NCBI RefSeq assembly: GCF_013240295.1
Contig: NZ_JABETK010000002.1
Span: forward strand, 1,302,001-1,366,000
Direction: 5' to 3'
DNA from: Neoaquamicrobium sediminum
Lineage (GTDB): Bacteria > Pseudomonadota > Alphaproteobacteria > Rhizobiales > Rhizobiaceae
Length of the DNA stretch: 64,000 nucleotides
Below are positions 8,995 through 18,268 of the stretch, piece by piece. The position numbers and the translations under genes were made by a program. The notes beneath the pieces are model-generated. The model saw nothing but the letters and a program-made list of their open reading frames with translations. It had not been told where the DNA came from and did no database searches. The first letter of the stretch is position 1; each line of letters opens with the position of its first letter.

Positions 8995-9879
8995 ATGACG
9001 ACAATCGCATTCATCGGGCTCGGCAACATGGGCAACCCCATGGCCGCCAATCTGGTCAAGGCCGGACACCAGGTGCGCGGCTTCGACCTCGTCGCCGACA
9101 ATCTGACGACGGCCGCAGCAAACGGCGTGACCATCAGCGACAGCGCCGCGGCAGCGGTCGACAGTGCCGAAATCGTCGTGACCATGCTGCCGGCCGGCAA
9201 GCACGTGCTGGCGGTCTATGGCGACATCGTCGCGGCAGCGGGCAAGGGCACATTGTTCATCGACTCATCCACCATCGACGTCGATTCGGCGCGCAAGGCG
9301 CATGCGATCGCGAGCGAAGCGGGTATGCTCTCCATCGACGCGCCGGTTTCGGGCGGCGTCGGCGGCGCGGAAGCCGGCACCCTGACCTTCATGGCCGGCG
9401 GATCGAAGGAAGCCTTTGCCAAGGGCGAGCCGATCCTGCAGCCGATGGCGGGCAAGGTCGTCCACTGCGGCGACGCGGGCGCGGGCCAGGCAGCGAAGAT
9501 CTGCAACAACATGATCCTCGGCATCTCGATGATAGGCGTCGGCGAGGCCTTCGTGCTGGCCGAAAAGCTCGGCCTGTCGCATCAGGCGCTGTTCGACGTT
9601 GCGTCGACCTCCTCGGGTCAGTGCTGGTCGCTGACGACCTACTGCCCTGTGCCCGGCCCGGTGCCCACCTCGCCTGCCAACCGCGACTACAAGCCCGGCT
9701 TCGCCGCAGCGTTAATGCTGAAGGACCTGAAGCTCGCGCAGGAGGCCGCGCAATCCGCCGGGGCCGTCACACCGCTCGGCGCCGAAGCAGCACAGCTTTA
9801 CGCGCTGTTCGATGCCATGGGCCATGGCGGCACCGACTTTTCCGGCATCGTGAAGTTCCTGCGCGGCGACGTAGCGTAA
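8995..9879 (+). CDS. mmsB: 3-hydroxyisobutyrate dehydrogenase
   Basis: A 294-aa NAD-dependent dehydrogenase of the beta-hydroxyacid family, oxidising 3-hydroxyisobutyrate to methylmalonate semialdehyde in valine catabolism. It has the N-terminal nucleotide loop [15 protein letters not shown] (residues 5-19), the substrate motif [15 protein letters not shown] (about 117-131) and the catalytic Lys in [11 protein letters not shown] (about 160-170). The start follows GGGAGGAACAGGCG. Position after isobutyryl-CoA dehydrogenase supports the specific call over a tartronate semialdehyde reductase. The enoyl-CoA hydratase and hydrolase of the pathway are not in the window. Confidence 0.93.
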   Translation: MTTIAFIGLGNMGNPMAANLVKAGHQVRGFDLVADNLTTAAANGVTISDSAAAAVDSAEIVVTMLPAGKHVLAVYGDIVAAAGKGTLFIDSSTIDVDSARKAHAIASEAGMLSIDAPVSGGVGGAEAGTLTFMAGGSKEAFAKGEPILQPMAGKVVHCGDAGAGQAAKICNNMILGISMIGVGEAFVLAEKLGLSHQALFDVASTSSGQCWSLTTYCPVPGPVPTSPANRDYKPGFAAALMLKDLKLAQEAAQSAGAVTPLGAEAAQLYALFDAMGHGGTDFSGIVKFLRGDVA

Positions 9880-9966
9880 CCTGCATCTGCCCGGAACTTG
9901 CAGCACACATTCAAAAAAACGCCTGATTCAGATTTGCTTAAGGTCTCGATAACCCGGCGGTAACGA

Positions 9967-10129
9967 TGTCTGTGTAGAACAGACAACGAGGCGGTCATCG
10001 CAGCCGCCCACCGCTCCGGATCAGGTATCGCGTACCGGAGCTGTCAGTTTCGCTAGTATCGAGTCCGCGAAGCGCCATGCGTATGTTTGGCAAGACCGCG
10101 TTTCTCCCCGCCTGGAGAGCGCGGTTTTT
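9967..10129 (+). ncRNA. Candidate structured small RNA ending in a terminator
   Basis: The gap after mmsB has no credible ORF but has four hairpins in a row: TGTCTGT/ACAGACA (9967-9985, loop GTAGA), GGCGG/CCGCC (9990-10008), GCTCCGG/CCGGAGC (10013-10041), and a terminator stem from 10095 with TTTTT at its end (10125-10129). This regular folding, closed by an intrinsic terminator, suggests a trans-acting RNA on the plus strand. I could not match it to a named rhizobial family. It could also be the long 3' trailer of the mmsB transcript. Confidence 0.35.
10095..10129 (+). terminator. Intrinsic terminator
   Basis: ACCGCG-TT-TCTCC pairs with GGAGA-G-CGCGGT around a short loop, and five T residues follow at once. 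It reads on the plus strand and would end the mmsB transcript or the candidate small RNA before it. The minus-strand gene ending at 10142 lies just beyond. Confidence 0.75.
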
Positions 10130-10141
10130 GCTGTGCGTGGG

Positions 10142-10498
10142 CTAGCCGCGCTTGAGCCGGTTGTAGTTGGCCCTGACGCGCTTGCCCGAAGGCTTGAGCG
10201 CGGCATGAACGGCGCGTTCCATCGCCACGCCATTGAGCAGCGACGGCGTACGGCCCGAAGCAAGCTCCATCCAGAAGTTCGACGCGGACCAGAAAAGCGA
10301 CATCTGGGCCGCGACCGCGCCTTCAATGACCGCGGCAGCCTTCTCCGTAGTGGCGCGTACTGTCTCCACACGCCAAGGGTTTGCATCCTGCGCTTCCATG
10401 GCAAGCAGCGGTGTGCGCATTGCCGCCACGGCCGGAGCCAGCATCAGGCTGCCGGCAAGCGCACCCGCAGCCCGTTTGGATTTACGTGATCTCGCCAT
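10142..10498 (-). CDS. Hypothetical protein, small helical
   Basis: A 118-aa protein I do not recognise. It starts MARSRKSKRAAG, then has a hydrophobic Ala-rich stretch (about 9-26), then an amphipathic helical part (TTEKAAAVIEGAVAAQMSLFWSASNFW, residues about 46-72) and a basic tail (KPSGKRVRANYNRLKRG). The helical middle and basic tail resemble phasin-like polyhydroxyalkanoate-associated proteins, but this is only a resemblance. I chose ATG 10498 because the next in-frame start upstream (10537) adds a stretch with no sign of coding. It stands alone between the terminator and an AhpD-like gene. Confidence 0.6.
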   Translation of the reverse strand: MARSRKSKRAAGALAGSLMLAPAVAAMRTPLLAMEAQDANPWRVETVRATTEKAAAVIEGAVAAQMSLFWSASNFWMELASGRTPSLLNGVAMERAVHAALKPSGKRVRANYNRLKRG

Positions 10499-10587
10499 CT
10501 GATGCCCCGCATCGAAGAGGACTCTCTCCGCTGGCACCGATGTGTACTCTCACCACATGCACCGCGATAGCCCCTTGCCGAGATTAC

Positions 10588-10995
10588 TCAACGCGGCTCG
10601 AATTGCTGATCGACCGGCGGCCGCAGCCCGTTGGCCAGCCGGTTGGTCTCATTCGCCATGCCCACCACGGCCATGAGCTCCATGAGCTGCGCATCCGTCA
10701 TGCCCTTGGCGCGGGCAGACGCAGTGTGCGAATAAGTGCAGTATTCGCATCCGTTGGTGGCTGAGACGGCCACGTAGATCATCTCCTTCACCAGCGGATC
10801 GAGCGCGCCCGGCGCCATGACCGCCTTGATGTCCTCCCACGTGCGCTTGAGAAGCGCGGGATCGTGCGCCAGCACCTTCCAGAAATTGTTGATCCAGTCG
10901 GTGCCCCGCGTGCGCATGATGTCGTCATAGACCTCGCGCACGGCGTGCGGCGCGGCGTCGTATTCGACGAGCGGGACAAGAGGTTTGGCGGTCAT
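10588..10995 (-). CDS. Carboxymuconolactone decarboxylase/AhpD-like protein
   Basis: A 135-aa all-helical protein of the carboxymuconolactone decarboxylase superfamily. The redox motif is visible as NGCEYCTYSH (residues about 81-90), with C-x-x-C followed by His three residues later, as in AhpD peroxidase-type members rather than the decarboxylases, which lack the Cys pair. The preceding VKEMIYVAVSA and following LMELMAVVGMANETNRLANGL fit the fold. A role as a thiol peroxidase or alkylhydroperoxidase partner is likely but unproven. The start codon is 15 bases from the end of the aminotransferase gene on the same strand, so the two may be one operon. Confidence 0.88.
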   Translation of the reverse strand: MTAKPLVPLVEYDAAPHAVREVYDDIMRTRGTDWINNFWKVLAHDPALLKRTWEDIKAVMAPGALDPLVKEMIYVAVSATNGCEYCTYSHTASARAKGMTDAQLMELMAVVGMANETNRLANGLRPPVDQQFEPR

Positions 10996-11010
10996 GGCAA
11001 AGTCCTTCCG

Positions 11011-12385
11011 CTATTTTCGAAGATCCGCTTCGGCCAGATCCAGCGCCCTGGCGATCCGGTCCGCCGCCATGTCGATGGTTGATCTGGTCCAGATCAGCGG
11101 CGGCGACAGGATCATCGTGTCGCCCGTGGCCCGCAACATCATGCCGTTGGCGATCGCATGATCGCGAACGACGACGGCTGCCTCTCCATCGCCGGGGAAG
11201 CGTTCGCGCGTCTCCTTGTCCTTGACGATCTCGATCGCGCCCATCAGGCCGATCGTGCGCACCTCGCCCACGATGCCGTGGCCGGCCAGGCGTTCCATCA
11301 GTGCCTTGCGGAAATAGGGTCCGGTTTCATCCCTCACCCGCTCGATAAGGCCTTCCTTCTCGATGATTTCGAGATTGGCGAGCGCAACCGCGCAGGCAAC
11401 CGGATGCCCGGAATAGGTATAGCCGTGATAGAACTCGCCACCCTTCTCGATGACCGTCGATGCGATGCGGTCACACAAGCAGCGCCGATAGCGGCTGATA
11501 GCCTGACGTCAGCGCCTTGGCGGTGGTGATCGTGTCGGGCTCGATTCCCATCGACTGGGCCGCGAACCACGCGCCGGTCCTGCCGTAGCCGGTGATCACC
11601 TCGTCGAGCATCAGAAGCACATCGTATTTGCGGCAGATGCGCTGGATTTCAGGCCAGTAGCTCGCCGGCGGAATCTTGACGCCGCCCGCGCCCATGACCG
11701 GCTCGCCGATGAAGGCGGCGACGTTTTGCGGCCCCGCCTCAAGGATAGCATCCTCGACCGATCGCGCAGCCCTGATGCCAAAATCATGCTCGCTTTCGCC
11801 TGGCAGAGAGAGCTCGAAAGCATAGGGCGCCATGGCGTGGACTATGCCCGGCACCGGCGCGCCGAGCTGGCTATGCATGGCCGCCATGCCGCCGAGCGAC
11901 GCGCCGGCAACCGTCGAGCCGTGATAGGCGTTTCTGCGCGAGACGATGATGGTCTTTTCCGGCTTGCCCTCCAGCGCCCAGTAGTGGCGCACCAGCCGCA
12001 AGGCGGTGTCGTTGGATTCGGAGCCGGACGAGCCGTAGAAGACCTGTTTGACGCCCGCAGGCGCGATCTCCGCGAGCTTGCGCGACAGAAGCACGGGCGT
12101 CGGGGTCGAGCAGCGGAAGAACGAGTTGTAGTAGGGCAACTCCTTCATTTGCGCATAGGCGGCCTCTGCCAGCTCGTGGCGGCCATAGCCGACATTGACG
12201 CACCACAGGCCGGCCATGCCGTCGAGGAGCTCGTTGTCCTCGCTGTCGTAGATGAACGGCCCGTCAGCGCGCGTGATGATGCGCGTGCCGGCGGCGCGCA
12301 GATCCTTGTGGTCGGTGAAGGGGTGGAGATGATGCGCGCCATCGATCTCCTGAAGCTGCTTCAGGGAAAAATTCTGATAGGTCAT
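11011..12385 (-). CDS. Class III PLP aminotransferase (frameshifted)
   Basis: About 457 aa when repaired. Reads MTYQNFSLKQLQEIDGAHHL at the start, then YGSSGSESNDTALRL, FIGEPVMGAGGV, LMLDEVITGYGRTG and ITTAKALTSGYQPLSALL, where the Lys of AKAL is the expected PLP lysine. The remaining quarter (GGEFYHGYTYSGHPVACAVA onward) continues in another frame. The join lies at 11471-11478 (CTTGTGTGACC on the coding strand), a net +1 or -2. Both parts are fully conserved, so an indel error is likely. Relatives use putrescine, beta-alanine or taurine with pyruvate; substrate is undetermined. Confidence 0.9.
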
Positions 12386-12691
12386 GGGTTTGGAAGCTCC
12401 GTTTGAATCGATCCGGCAACTATGCCGGGGCGGCTTCACACGGAATGCGGCGGCGAATAGCCTATCCGGGCGCACAGGCGCAGCAGTTCGTCATGCCGCG
12501 TGCGCGGCGACGGTGTCATTGCCGCGACCGACATGCAATGCCTGCGTCGAATGCACTTCATGCTGCATCTCTAGCGCGACTGACGGCGGCCGTACAAGAG
12601 TTCGTGAACGGGGAACACCGTTATCGGCCGAACGTTCCTGCTACCGGCCGACCAACACCACCGGCCACGCTCCAAAGGAGGAGCAACTCTC
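12386..12691. other. Intergenic region without a gene
   Basis: These 306 bases lie between two divergent genes. The short ORFs here have no coding character. Apart from a strong ribosome site (AAAGGAGGAGC) just before the gene at 12692, I see only GC-rich sequence. It should hold the promoters of both genes; no clear -35/-10 pair stands out. Confidence 0.6.
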
Positions 12692-13069
12692 ATGAAAATC
12701 GTAGCATCGGCATTGACCGCCCTGTTCCTGGGCGTTGCAGCGGCGCACGCCGCGGAACCAGCCCAGGTCAAGACGGTGGGAAGCGAGCAGGTTTACACCG
12801 ACTCCCACGGCATGACCCTCTACACATTCGACAAGGACGCGGCCGGAAAGTCCAATTGCGACGGTGACTGCGCCGCCAAATGGCCTCCGTTCCAGGCGAA
12901 TGCCTCGGCAAAGGCCGAGGGAAATTGGACCCTCGTCAAGCGCAGCGATGGCGCCATGATGTGGGCCTTCAAGGGCAAGCCGCTCTACACCTATGCGGGC
13001 GACAAGAAAGCTGGAGAGATGAGCGGCGACGGCGTCGGCGGAAACTGGCACGCCGCGAAAGCCGGCTGA
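12692..13069 (+). CDS. Secreted COG4315-type protein (lipoprotein_15 repeats)
   Basis: A 125-aa exported protein with a clear signal peptide (MKIVASALTALFLGVAAAHA, cut after AHA, residues 18-20). The mature part has two copies of the Y-x-[FWY]-x-x-D pattern typical of the 'secreted repeat of unknown function' family: TLYTFDKD near residue 45 and PLYTYAGD near residue 98, with C-DGDCAAKWPPF between them. These small periplasmic proteins are widespread and lack a known function. A strong ribosome site (AAAGGAGGAGC) precedes the ATG. A GC-rich hairpin follows the gene. Confidence 0.9.
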   Translation: MKIVASALTALFLGVAAAHAAEPAQVKTVGSEQVYTDSHGMTLYTFDKDAAGKSNCDGDCAAKWPPFQANASAKAEGNWTLVKRSDGAMMWAFKGKPLYTYAGDKKAGEMSGDGVGGNWHAAKAG

Positions 13070-13079
13070 CGAACTCGAA

Positions 13080-13109
13080 GCTGCGGCGGCGGCATCCCGC
13101 CGCCGCAGC
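13080..13109. terminator. 13-bp GC hairpin after the secreted-protein gene
   Basis: GCTGCGGCGGCGG and CCGCCGCCGCAGC form a perfect 13-bp stem with a CATC loop, 10 bases after the TGA of the secreted protein. No T-run follows, so termination would be weak or factor-assisted; the stem could instead stabilise the 3' end. Confidence 0.5.
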
Positions 13110-13203
13110 ATGTCGATTCCTTGGCCCTAACTGTCGCAGCCTCCGCAATCCCCCGCTACGCGGTGGTCCAATATGCGTGTCGGATACCAACTTGGTGACA
13201 TGC

Positions 13204-14776
13204 ATGACGGACACGACGCTGCCCAGCGAGGCAACCGTAGCTGACAGGTCAAGGCGCGGCGGCAGGGCCGGCAAAAGAACCGGCGGCGGAGCGGCATTCG
13301 AGCAGCCTCCGTTCCGCCAGTTGCGCATTCCCTTCGCTCCAACGCAAATCGTCTCGGACGATGAGCTGGAATCGATCCACCTTGCTTCCCTCCGGGTTCT
13401 GAAGGAGATCGGCGTCGAGGTTCTGCACGAGGAAGCACGCGCGATCATGAAGGCGCACGGCGCCGACGTGCTGGAGTACCGAACGTGTGCGTTTCGATCC
13501 CGACATGATCCTTGAACTTGTTGGCCACGCACCCTCGCAGTTCACGCTGCACGCCCGCAATCCGGACCACAACGTCGTCTTCGGCGGCGACAATCTCATC
13601 ATCGCGATGATGGCGTCCGCCCCCAACGCTTCCGACCTCGACGGCGGACGGCGGCCCGGCAACCAGAATGACTATCGCAATTTCCTGCGCCTCGCGCAGA
13701 TGCATAACGTCATCAACATCACCGGCGGCTATCCCGTCGAACCGATCGACATCCATCCGTCCGTTCGACACCTCGAATGCGTGCGCGACCTTGCCGTTCT
13801 GACCGACAAGGTGTTTCACATCTATTCGCTCGGCAAGGAACGCAATGTCGACGGCATCGAGATCGCGAGGCTCGCCCGTGGCATCTCTCGCGAGCGGCTT
13901 CTGGAGGAGCCGTCCGTCTTCACCATCATCAACACGAATTCGCCTCTGAAGCTCGATGTGCCGATGATGGAAGGCATCATACAGATGGCGTCTGCCGGCC
14001 AGGCTGTGGTGGTGACGCCGTTCACGCTGTCGGGCGCGATGGCCCCGGTGACGATCGCCGGCGCGCTCGTCCAGCAGAATGCCGAGGCACTCTCTGGCAT
14101 CGCCTTCTCGCAGATGGTGAGAAAGGGCGCACCCGTCGCCTATGGCGGCTTCACCTCCAATGTCGACATGAAATCCGGCGCGCCCGCCTTCGGCACGCCG
14201 GAATACATGAAGGCGCAGATGGTCGGCGGCCAGCTCGCCCGCCGCTACGCCCTGCCCTACCGCACCTCGAACACCTGCGCGGCCAACACTGTCGACGCGC
14301 AGGCCGCCTACGAAAGCGTGTTTTCGCTGTGGGGCGCGATCCAGGGCGGCGGCAACATGATGATGCACGCGGCCGGCTGGCTTGAGGGCGGTCTGCGCTG
14401 CTCGTTCGAAAAGACGATCCTCGACATCGACCTCCTGCAGATGGTGTCGGAATTCCTGACCCCGCTCGACCTGTCGGAAGACGCGCTTGCCGTGGACGCG
14501 ATCCGCGACGTGGGCCCGGGCGGCCATTTCTTCGGAACGCCGCACACCCAGAGCCGCTACCGCAACGCGTTCTATTCGCCGATCCTGTCTGACTGGCGCA
14601 ATTTCGAGAGCTGGACCGAGGCCGGTTCCCCGACTGCCATCGAGCGCGCCAATCGCGTCTGGAAAGAACGCCTCGCCACCTACGAAGCGCCGCCGATGGA
14701 CCCGGCCATCCGCGAGGCGCTGGAAGACTTCGTCGACCGCCGCATCGCCGAAGGCGGCGCCCCGACGGATTTTTGA
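13204..14776 (+). CDS. MttB-family corrinoid methyltransferase 1 (frameshifted)
   Basis: About 523 aa when repaired, in the trimethylamine methyltransferase (MttB) superfamily, which moves a methyl group from a methylated amine to a corrinoid protein. The N-terminus has a basic Arg/Gly tail (RSRRGGRAGKRTGGG, about 17-31), then DDELESIHLASLRVLKEIGV. After the break come VRFDPDMILELV, LSGAMAPVTIAGALVQQNAE and SNVDMKSGAPAFGTPE. One extra C at 13479/13480 breaks the frame. There is no in-frame amber codon where MttB carries pyrrolysine, so this is a non-pyrrolysine member, the group that includes glycine betaine methyltransferases. It is followed 30 bases later by a dimethylglycine-dehydrogenase-like gene. 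Confidence 0.9.
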
Positions 14777-14806
14777 ATCATTTCATTCGTTTACGGATCC
14801 ATCTCC

Positions 14807-17380
14807 ATGAAATCTCACGTCAAAGCGGTGGTTATCGGCGGCGGTGTCGTCGGTTGCTCGGTGCTCTATCATCTGGCCCGCGCAGGCTGGACCGACATCA
14901 TGCTGATCGAACGCTCGGAGCTGACGTCCGGTTCGTCCTGGCATGCGGCCGGCGGCTTCCACACGCTCAACGGCGACCCCAATGTCGCCAAGCTGCAGGC
15001 CTATACCGTGCAGCTCTACAAGGAACTGGAAGAAATCTCCGGCCAGTCCTGCTCGCTGCACCTGACCGGCGGCGTGATGTTGGCCGACAGTCCCGAGCGC
15101 ATGGACTTCCTGCGACTTGCGCACGCCAAGGGGCGCTATCTCGGCATGGACACGGAGCTGATCACGCCGTCAGAAGCCAAGGCCATGTTCCCGCTGATGG
15201 ACGAGAGCCATTTCGTGGGCGCGATGTGGGATCCGGTGGAAGGCCATCTCGACCCCTCCGGCGCCACCATCGCCTACTCCAAGGCCGCCAAGAAGCTCGG
15301 CGCGGAGATCGTGCTGCGCAACCCGGTGAGCGAGCTGACGCAGGAGGCGGACGGCACCTGGAACGTCATCACCGAGCAGGGCACGGTCAGGGCCGAGCAC
15401 GTGGTCAACTGCGGCGGCCTGTGGGCGCGCGAGGTCGGCCGCATGGTCGGCGTCGAGCTGCCGGTGCTGGCCATGGAACATATGTATCTGCTGACCGAGC
15501 CGATGCCGGAAGTGGAGGCCTTCAACCGGGAAACCGGCCGCGAGATGGTCGGCGTGCTCGACTTCAAGGGCGAAATCTATACGCGCCAGGAGCGCAACGG
15601 CATCCTGCTCGGCACCTACGAGAAGGCCTGCAAGCCGTGGTCTCCCGTCAACACGCCGTGGGATTTCGGCCATGAGCTGCTGGCGCCCGACCTCGACCGC
15701 ATCGCTCCGTCGCTGGAGATCGGCTTCAAGCATTTCCCGGGCATCGCCAATGCCGGCATCAAGCAGGTCATCAATGGCCCCTTCACCTTCGCGCCCGACG
15801 GCAACCCGCTTGTCGGGCCGGTTCAGGGCCTCACCAATTACTGGGTGGCGTGCGGCGTGATGGCGGGCTTCAGCCAGGGCGGCGGCGTGGGGCTGGCACT
15901 GTCGAACTGGATGGTCGACGGTGATCCCGGCTTTGATGTGTGGGGCATGGACGTCGCCCGCTTCGGCGAATGGGCGAGCCTGCGCTACACCAACGCCAAG
16001 GTGCGAGAGAACTATTCGCGCCGCTTCTCCATCCGCTTCCCCAACGAGGAGTTGCCGGCCGCGCGACCCGCGCAGACGACGCCACTCTACGACACCATGG
16101 TCGCGCAGAATGCCGTCATGGGCGACTCGTGGGGCCTTGAAACGCCGCTCTGGTTCGCGCCCGAAGGCGGCGAGCCGAAGGACATCGTTTCCTTCCATCG
16201 ATCGAACGATTTCGAGCATGTCGGCAACGAGGTGCGCGCCGTACGCGAGGGCGTCGGCGTCACCGAGATCGCCAATTTCGCCAAATACGCGGTGTCGGGG
16301 CCGGCTGCGGAAGACTTCCTCAACCGGCTGATGACCAACCGCATGCCGAAGAAGGGCCGCATCGTGCTCACCCCGATGCTGAACGAGTTCGGCAAGCTGA
16401 TCGGCGACTTCACCATCGCCAAGACCGGCGACGAGCGCTTCATGATCTGGGGCTCCTCGGCGGCGCAGAAATACCATATGCGCTGGTTCGAAAAGCACCT
16501 GCCGAAGGACGGTTCGGTTCGTATCCACCGCTACGACCAGACGCTGGTGGGCCTGTCGATCGCCGGTCCGAAATCGCAGGCGCTGCTGCAGAAGCTGGTC
16601 GATGTGGATGTGTCGTCCAAGGCCTTCCGGTTCATGGATTTCCGCGAAATGGCCGTCGGCGGCGCGCCGTGCATGGTCAATCGCATCACCTATACCGGCG
16701 ATCTCGGCTACGAGATCTGGATGGAGCCGGCCTATGAGCGGCTGGTCTATGCGTCGATCAAGGATGCCGGCGCTGAGTTCGGCATCGTCGACTTCGGCAT
16801 GCGCGCCCTGCTGTCAATGCGGCTCGAGAAGAACTTCCCGACATGGTTCCGCGAGCTGCGCCCGATCTACGGCCCGTTTGAAGGCGGCATGGAGCGCTTC
16901 ATCAAGCTGGAGAAGAACGACTTCATCGGCAGGGAAGCGGCAGCAAGGGAGCATGCCGACGGCCCGAAACTGGCGCGCGTCTCGTTCTTGGTCGACGCGC
17001 TGGACGCCGATGTGATGGGCGACGAGCCGATCTGGGCCAAGGTGAACGGCACCGACTTCGGCACGATCGAGAAGCCACACGGCTACGGCGCGCCGCGCTT
17101 CGACGCCGCGGGCAAGAAAACCCGCAGCTCTCAGGCCGACCACGGCGCCTCCTCGGTGCGCGGCATCCACGACGGTGAGTGGTCCGTCGTCGGCTGGGTC
17201 ACGTCGGGCGGCTATGCGCATTTCGTCGGCAAGTCGATGGCGCAGGGCTATGTGCCGGCCGCCCTTGCAAACGACGAAAGCGAAGGCCTGTTCGAGATTG
17301 AAATCCTCGGACAGCGCCGCCCGGCGCGCATCAACATCGAACCGCCCTTCGACCCATCGGGCGAAAAGATGCGGGGTTGA
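14807..17380 (+). CDS. FAD oxidoreductase with GcvT domain, dimethylglycine dehydrogenase-like
   Basis: An 857-aa two-part enzyme. The N-terminal half is a DAO-type flavoprotein starting with the nucleotide loop VIGGGVVGCSVLYHLARAGW (residues 9-28) and SSWHAAGG (about 44-51), where the His matches the residue carrying covalent FAD in dimethylglycine dehydrogenases. The C-terminal half, from about 430, is an aminomethyltransferase (GcvT) folate domain (YTGDLGYEIWMEP; SGGYAHFVGKSMAQGY). Such enzymes oxidatively demethylate dimethylglycine, sarcosine or similar N-methyl amines and pass the formaldehyde unit to tetrahydrofolate. Position after MttB1 suggests sequential removal of methyl groups from one substrate. 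Exact substrate unproven. Confidence 0.9.
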   Translation: MKSHVKAVVIGGGVVGCSVLYHLARAGWTDIMLIERSELTSGSSWHAAGGFHTLNGDPNVAKLQAYTVQLYKELEEISGQSCSLHLTGGVMLADSPERMDFLRLAHAKGRYLGMDTELITPSEAKAMFPLMDESHFVGAMWDPVEGHLDPSGATIAYSKAAKKLGAEIVLRNPVSELTQEADGTWNVITEQGTVRAEHVVNCGGLWAREVGRMVGVELPVLAMEHMYLLTEPMPEVEAFNRETGREMVGVLDFKGEIYTRQERNGILLGTYEKACKPWSPVNTPWDFGHELLAPDLDRIAPSLEIGFKHFPGIANAGIKQVINGPFTFAPDGNPLVGPVQGLTNYWVACGVMAGFSQGGGVGLALSNWMVDGDPGFDVWGMDVARFGEWASLRYTNAKVRENYSRRFSIRFPNEELPAARPAQTTPLYDTMVAQNAVMGDSWGLETPLWFAPEGGEPKDIVSFHRSNDFEHVGNEVRAVREGVGVTEIANFAKYAVSGPAAEDFLNRLMTNRMPKKGRIVLTPMLNEFGKLIGDFTIAKTGDERFMIWGSSAAQKYHMRWFEKHLPKDGSVRIHRYDQTLVGLSIAGPKSQALLQKLVDVDVSSKAFRFMDFREMAVGGAPCMVNRITYTGDLGYEIWMEPAYERLVYASIKDAGAEFGIVDFGMRALLSMRLEKNFPTWFRELRPIYGPFEGGMERFIKLEKNDFIGREAAAREHADGPKLARVSFLVDALDADVMGDEPIWAKVNGTDFGTIEKPHGYGAPRFDAAGKKTRSSQADHGASSVRGIHDGEWSVVGWVTSGGYAHFVGKSMAQGYVPAALANDESEGLFEIEILGQRRPARINIEPPFDPSGEKMRG

Positions 17381-17473
17381 TGCCGCCGGCAAGCTGGGCC
17401 AGTGTCCAACATAAATTGCCCGTCGGGGAGATTGACGCTGCGCGGGCGTCAGCACCCCTCCGGATCATGGACC

Positions 17474-18247
17474 ATGGAAACAAATGCAATGCCGGCAGAA
17501 GCCCGCCGCCCTCGCCTCGCTGTCCTGATCGACGCCGACAACGCGTCGTCAAAGATCGCCGACGGGTTGTTCGACGAGATCGCCAAGCTCGGCGAAGCCA
17601 GCGTTCGGCGCATCTATGGCGACTTCTCCAACGCACGATCGAAGGGCTGGTCGGACGTGTTGTCCAAGCACGCAATCATCCCTCAGCAGCAATTCGCATA
17701 CACTACCGGCAAGAATGCCTCCGACATAACGCTCGTGATCGACGCTATGGACCTCCTGCACAGCGGCCGCTTCGACGGCTTCTGCCTGGTTTCGTCGGAT
17801 AGCGACTTCACCCGGCTTGCCGCGCGAATCCGCGAGCAGGGTATAGATGTCTATGGTTTTGGAGAACAAAAGACGCCGGAGAGCTTCCGTCAGGCCTGCC
17901 GCCGCTTCATTTACACCGAAAATCTGCTGCCTGACCCACCCAATGTGGAGAAAGAGGCCACGAAACCTCTGCGGCCTCCTAAAGAAGCCATTCCGAAAAT
18001 CGCCAAAGTGCTCGAACAGATTGAAAGCGAGGACGGCTGGGTGCCTCTTGGAGCGGTGGGAACCCAACTGGGGAACGTCGCATCCGATTTTGATTCGCGC
18101 ACTTACGGGTTCCGCAAGCTGAGCGACCTGGTCCGAAAGACCGGCGGGTTCGACATCGACCATCCAGAAGGAGGCCCGGTGCGCATCAAGCTGAAGGAGC
18201 CGATCGGACGTTCTTCCAGTGGGCGCGGCAATCGCAAGAAGAGCTGA
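17474..18247 (+). CDS. NYN domain (LabA-like) protein with OST-HTH/LOTUS domain
   Basis: A 257-aa protein. The N-terminal NYN/PIN-like nuclease fold (about 10-165) shows LAVLIDADNASS, IYGDFSN, KNASDITLVIDAMDLL and GFCLVSSDSDFTRLA, with the spaced Asp residues that bind metal in this superfamily. After a linker, a LOTUS/OST-HTH domain (about 180-240) appears as KIAKVLEQIESEDGWVPLGAVG and FRKLSDLVRK, a module that binds RNA. The combination suggests an RNA-processing nuclease; targets are unknown. The start is uncertain: ATG 17474, ATG 17489 and ATG 17402 are all in frame, and none has a good ribosome site. Confidence 0.88.
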   Translation: METNAMPAEARRPRLAVLIDADNASSKIADGLFDEIAKLGEASVRRIYGDFSNARSKGWSDVLSKHAIIPQQQFAYTTGKNASDITLVIDAMDLLHSGRFDGFCLVSSDSDFTRLAARIREQGIDVYGFGEQKTPESFRQACRRFIYTENLLPDPPNVEKEATKPLRPPKEAIPKIAKVLEQIESEDGWVPLGAVGTQLGNVASDFDSRTYGFRKLSDLVRKTGGFDIDHPEGGPVRIKLKEPIGRSSSGRGNRKKS

Positions 18248-18268
18248 ATTTTGCGCTTTCGCCAAAAA

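Noticed and set aside
7674..9200. N-terminal extension of cobQ to 1002 aa
   Set aside because: The extra 509 residues are antisense to the acyl-CoA dehydrogenase and mmsB genes; CobQ has normal length from ATG 7673.
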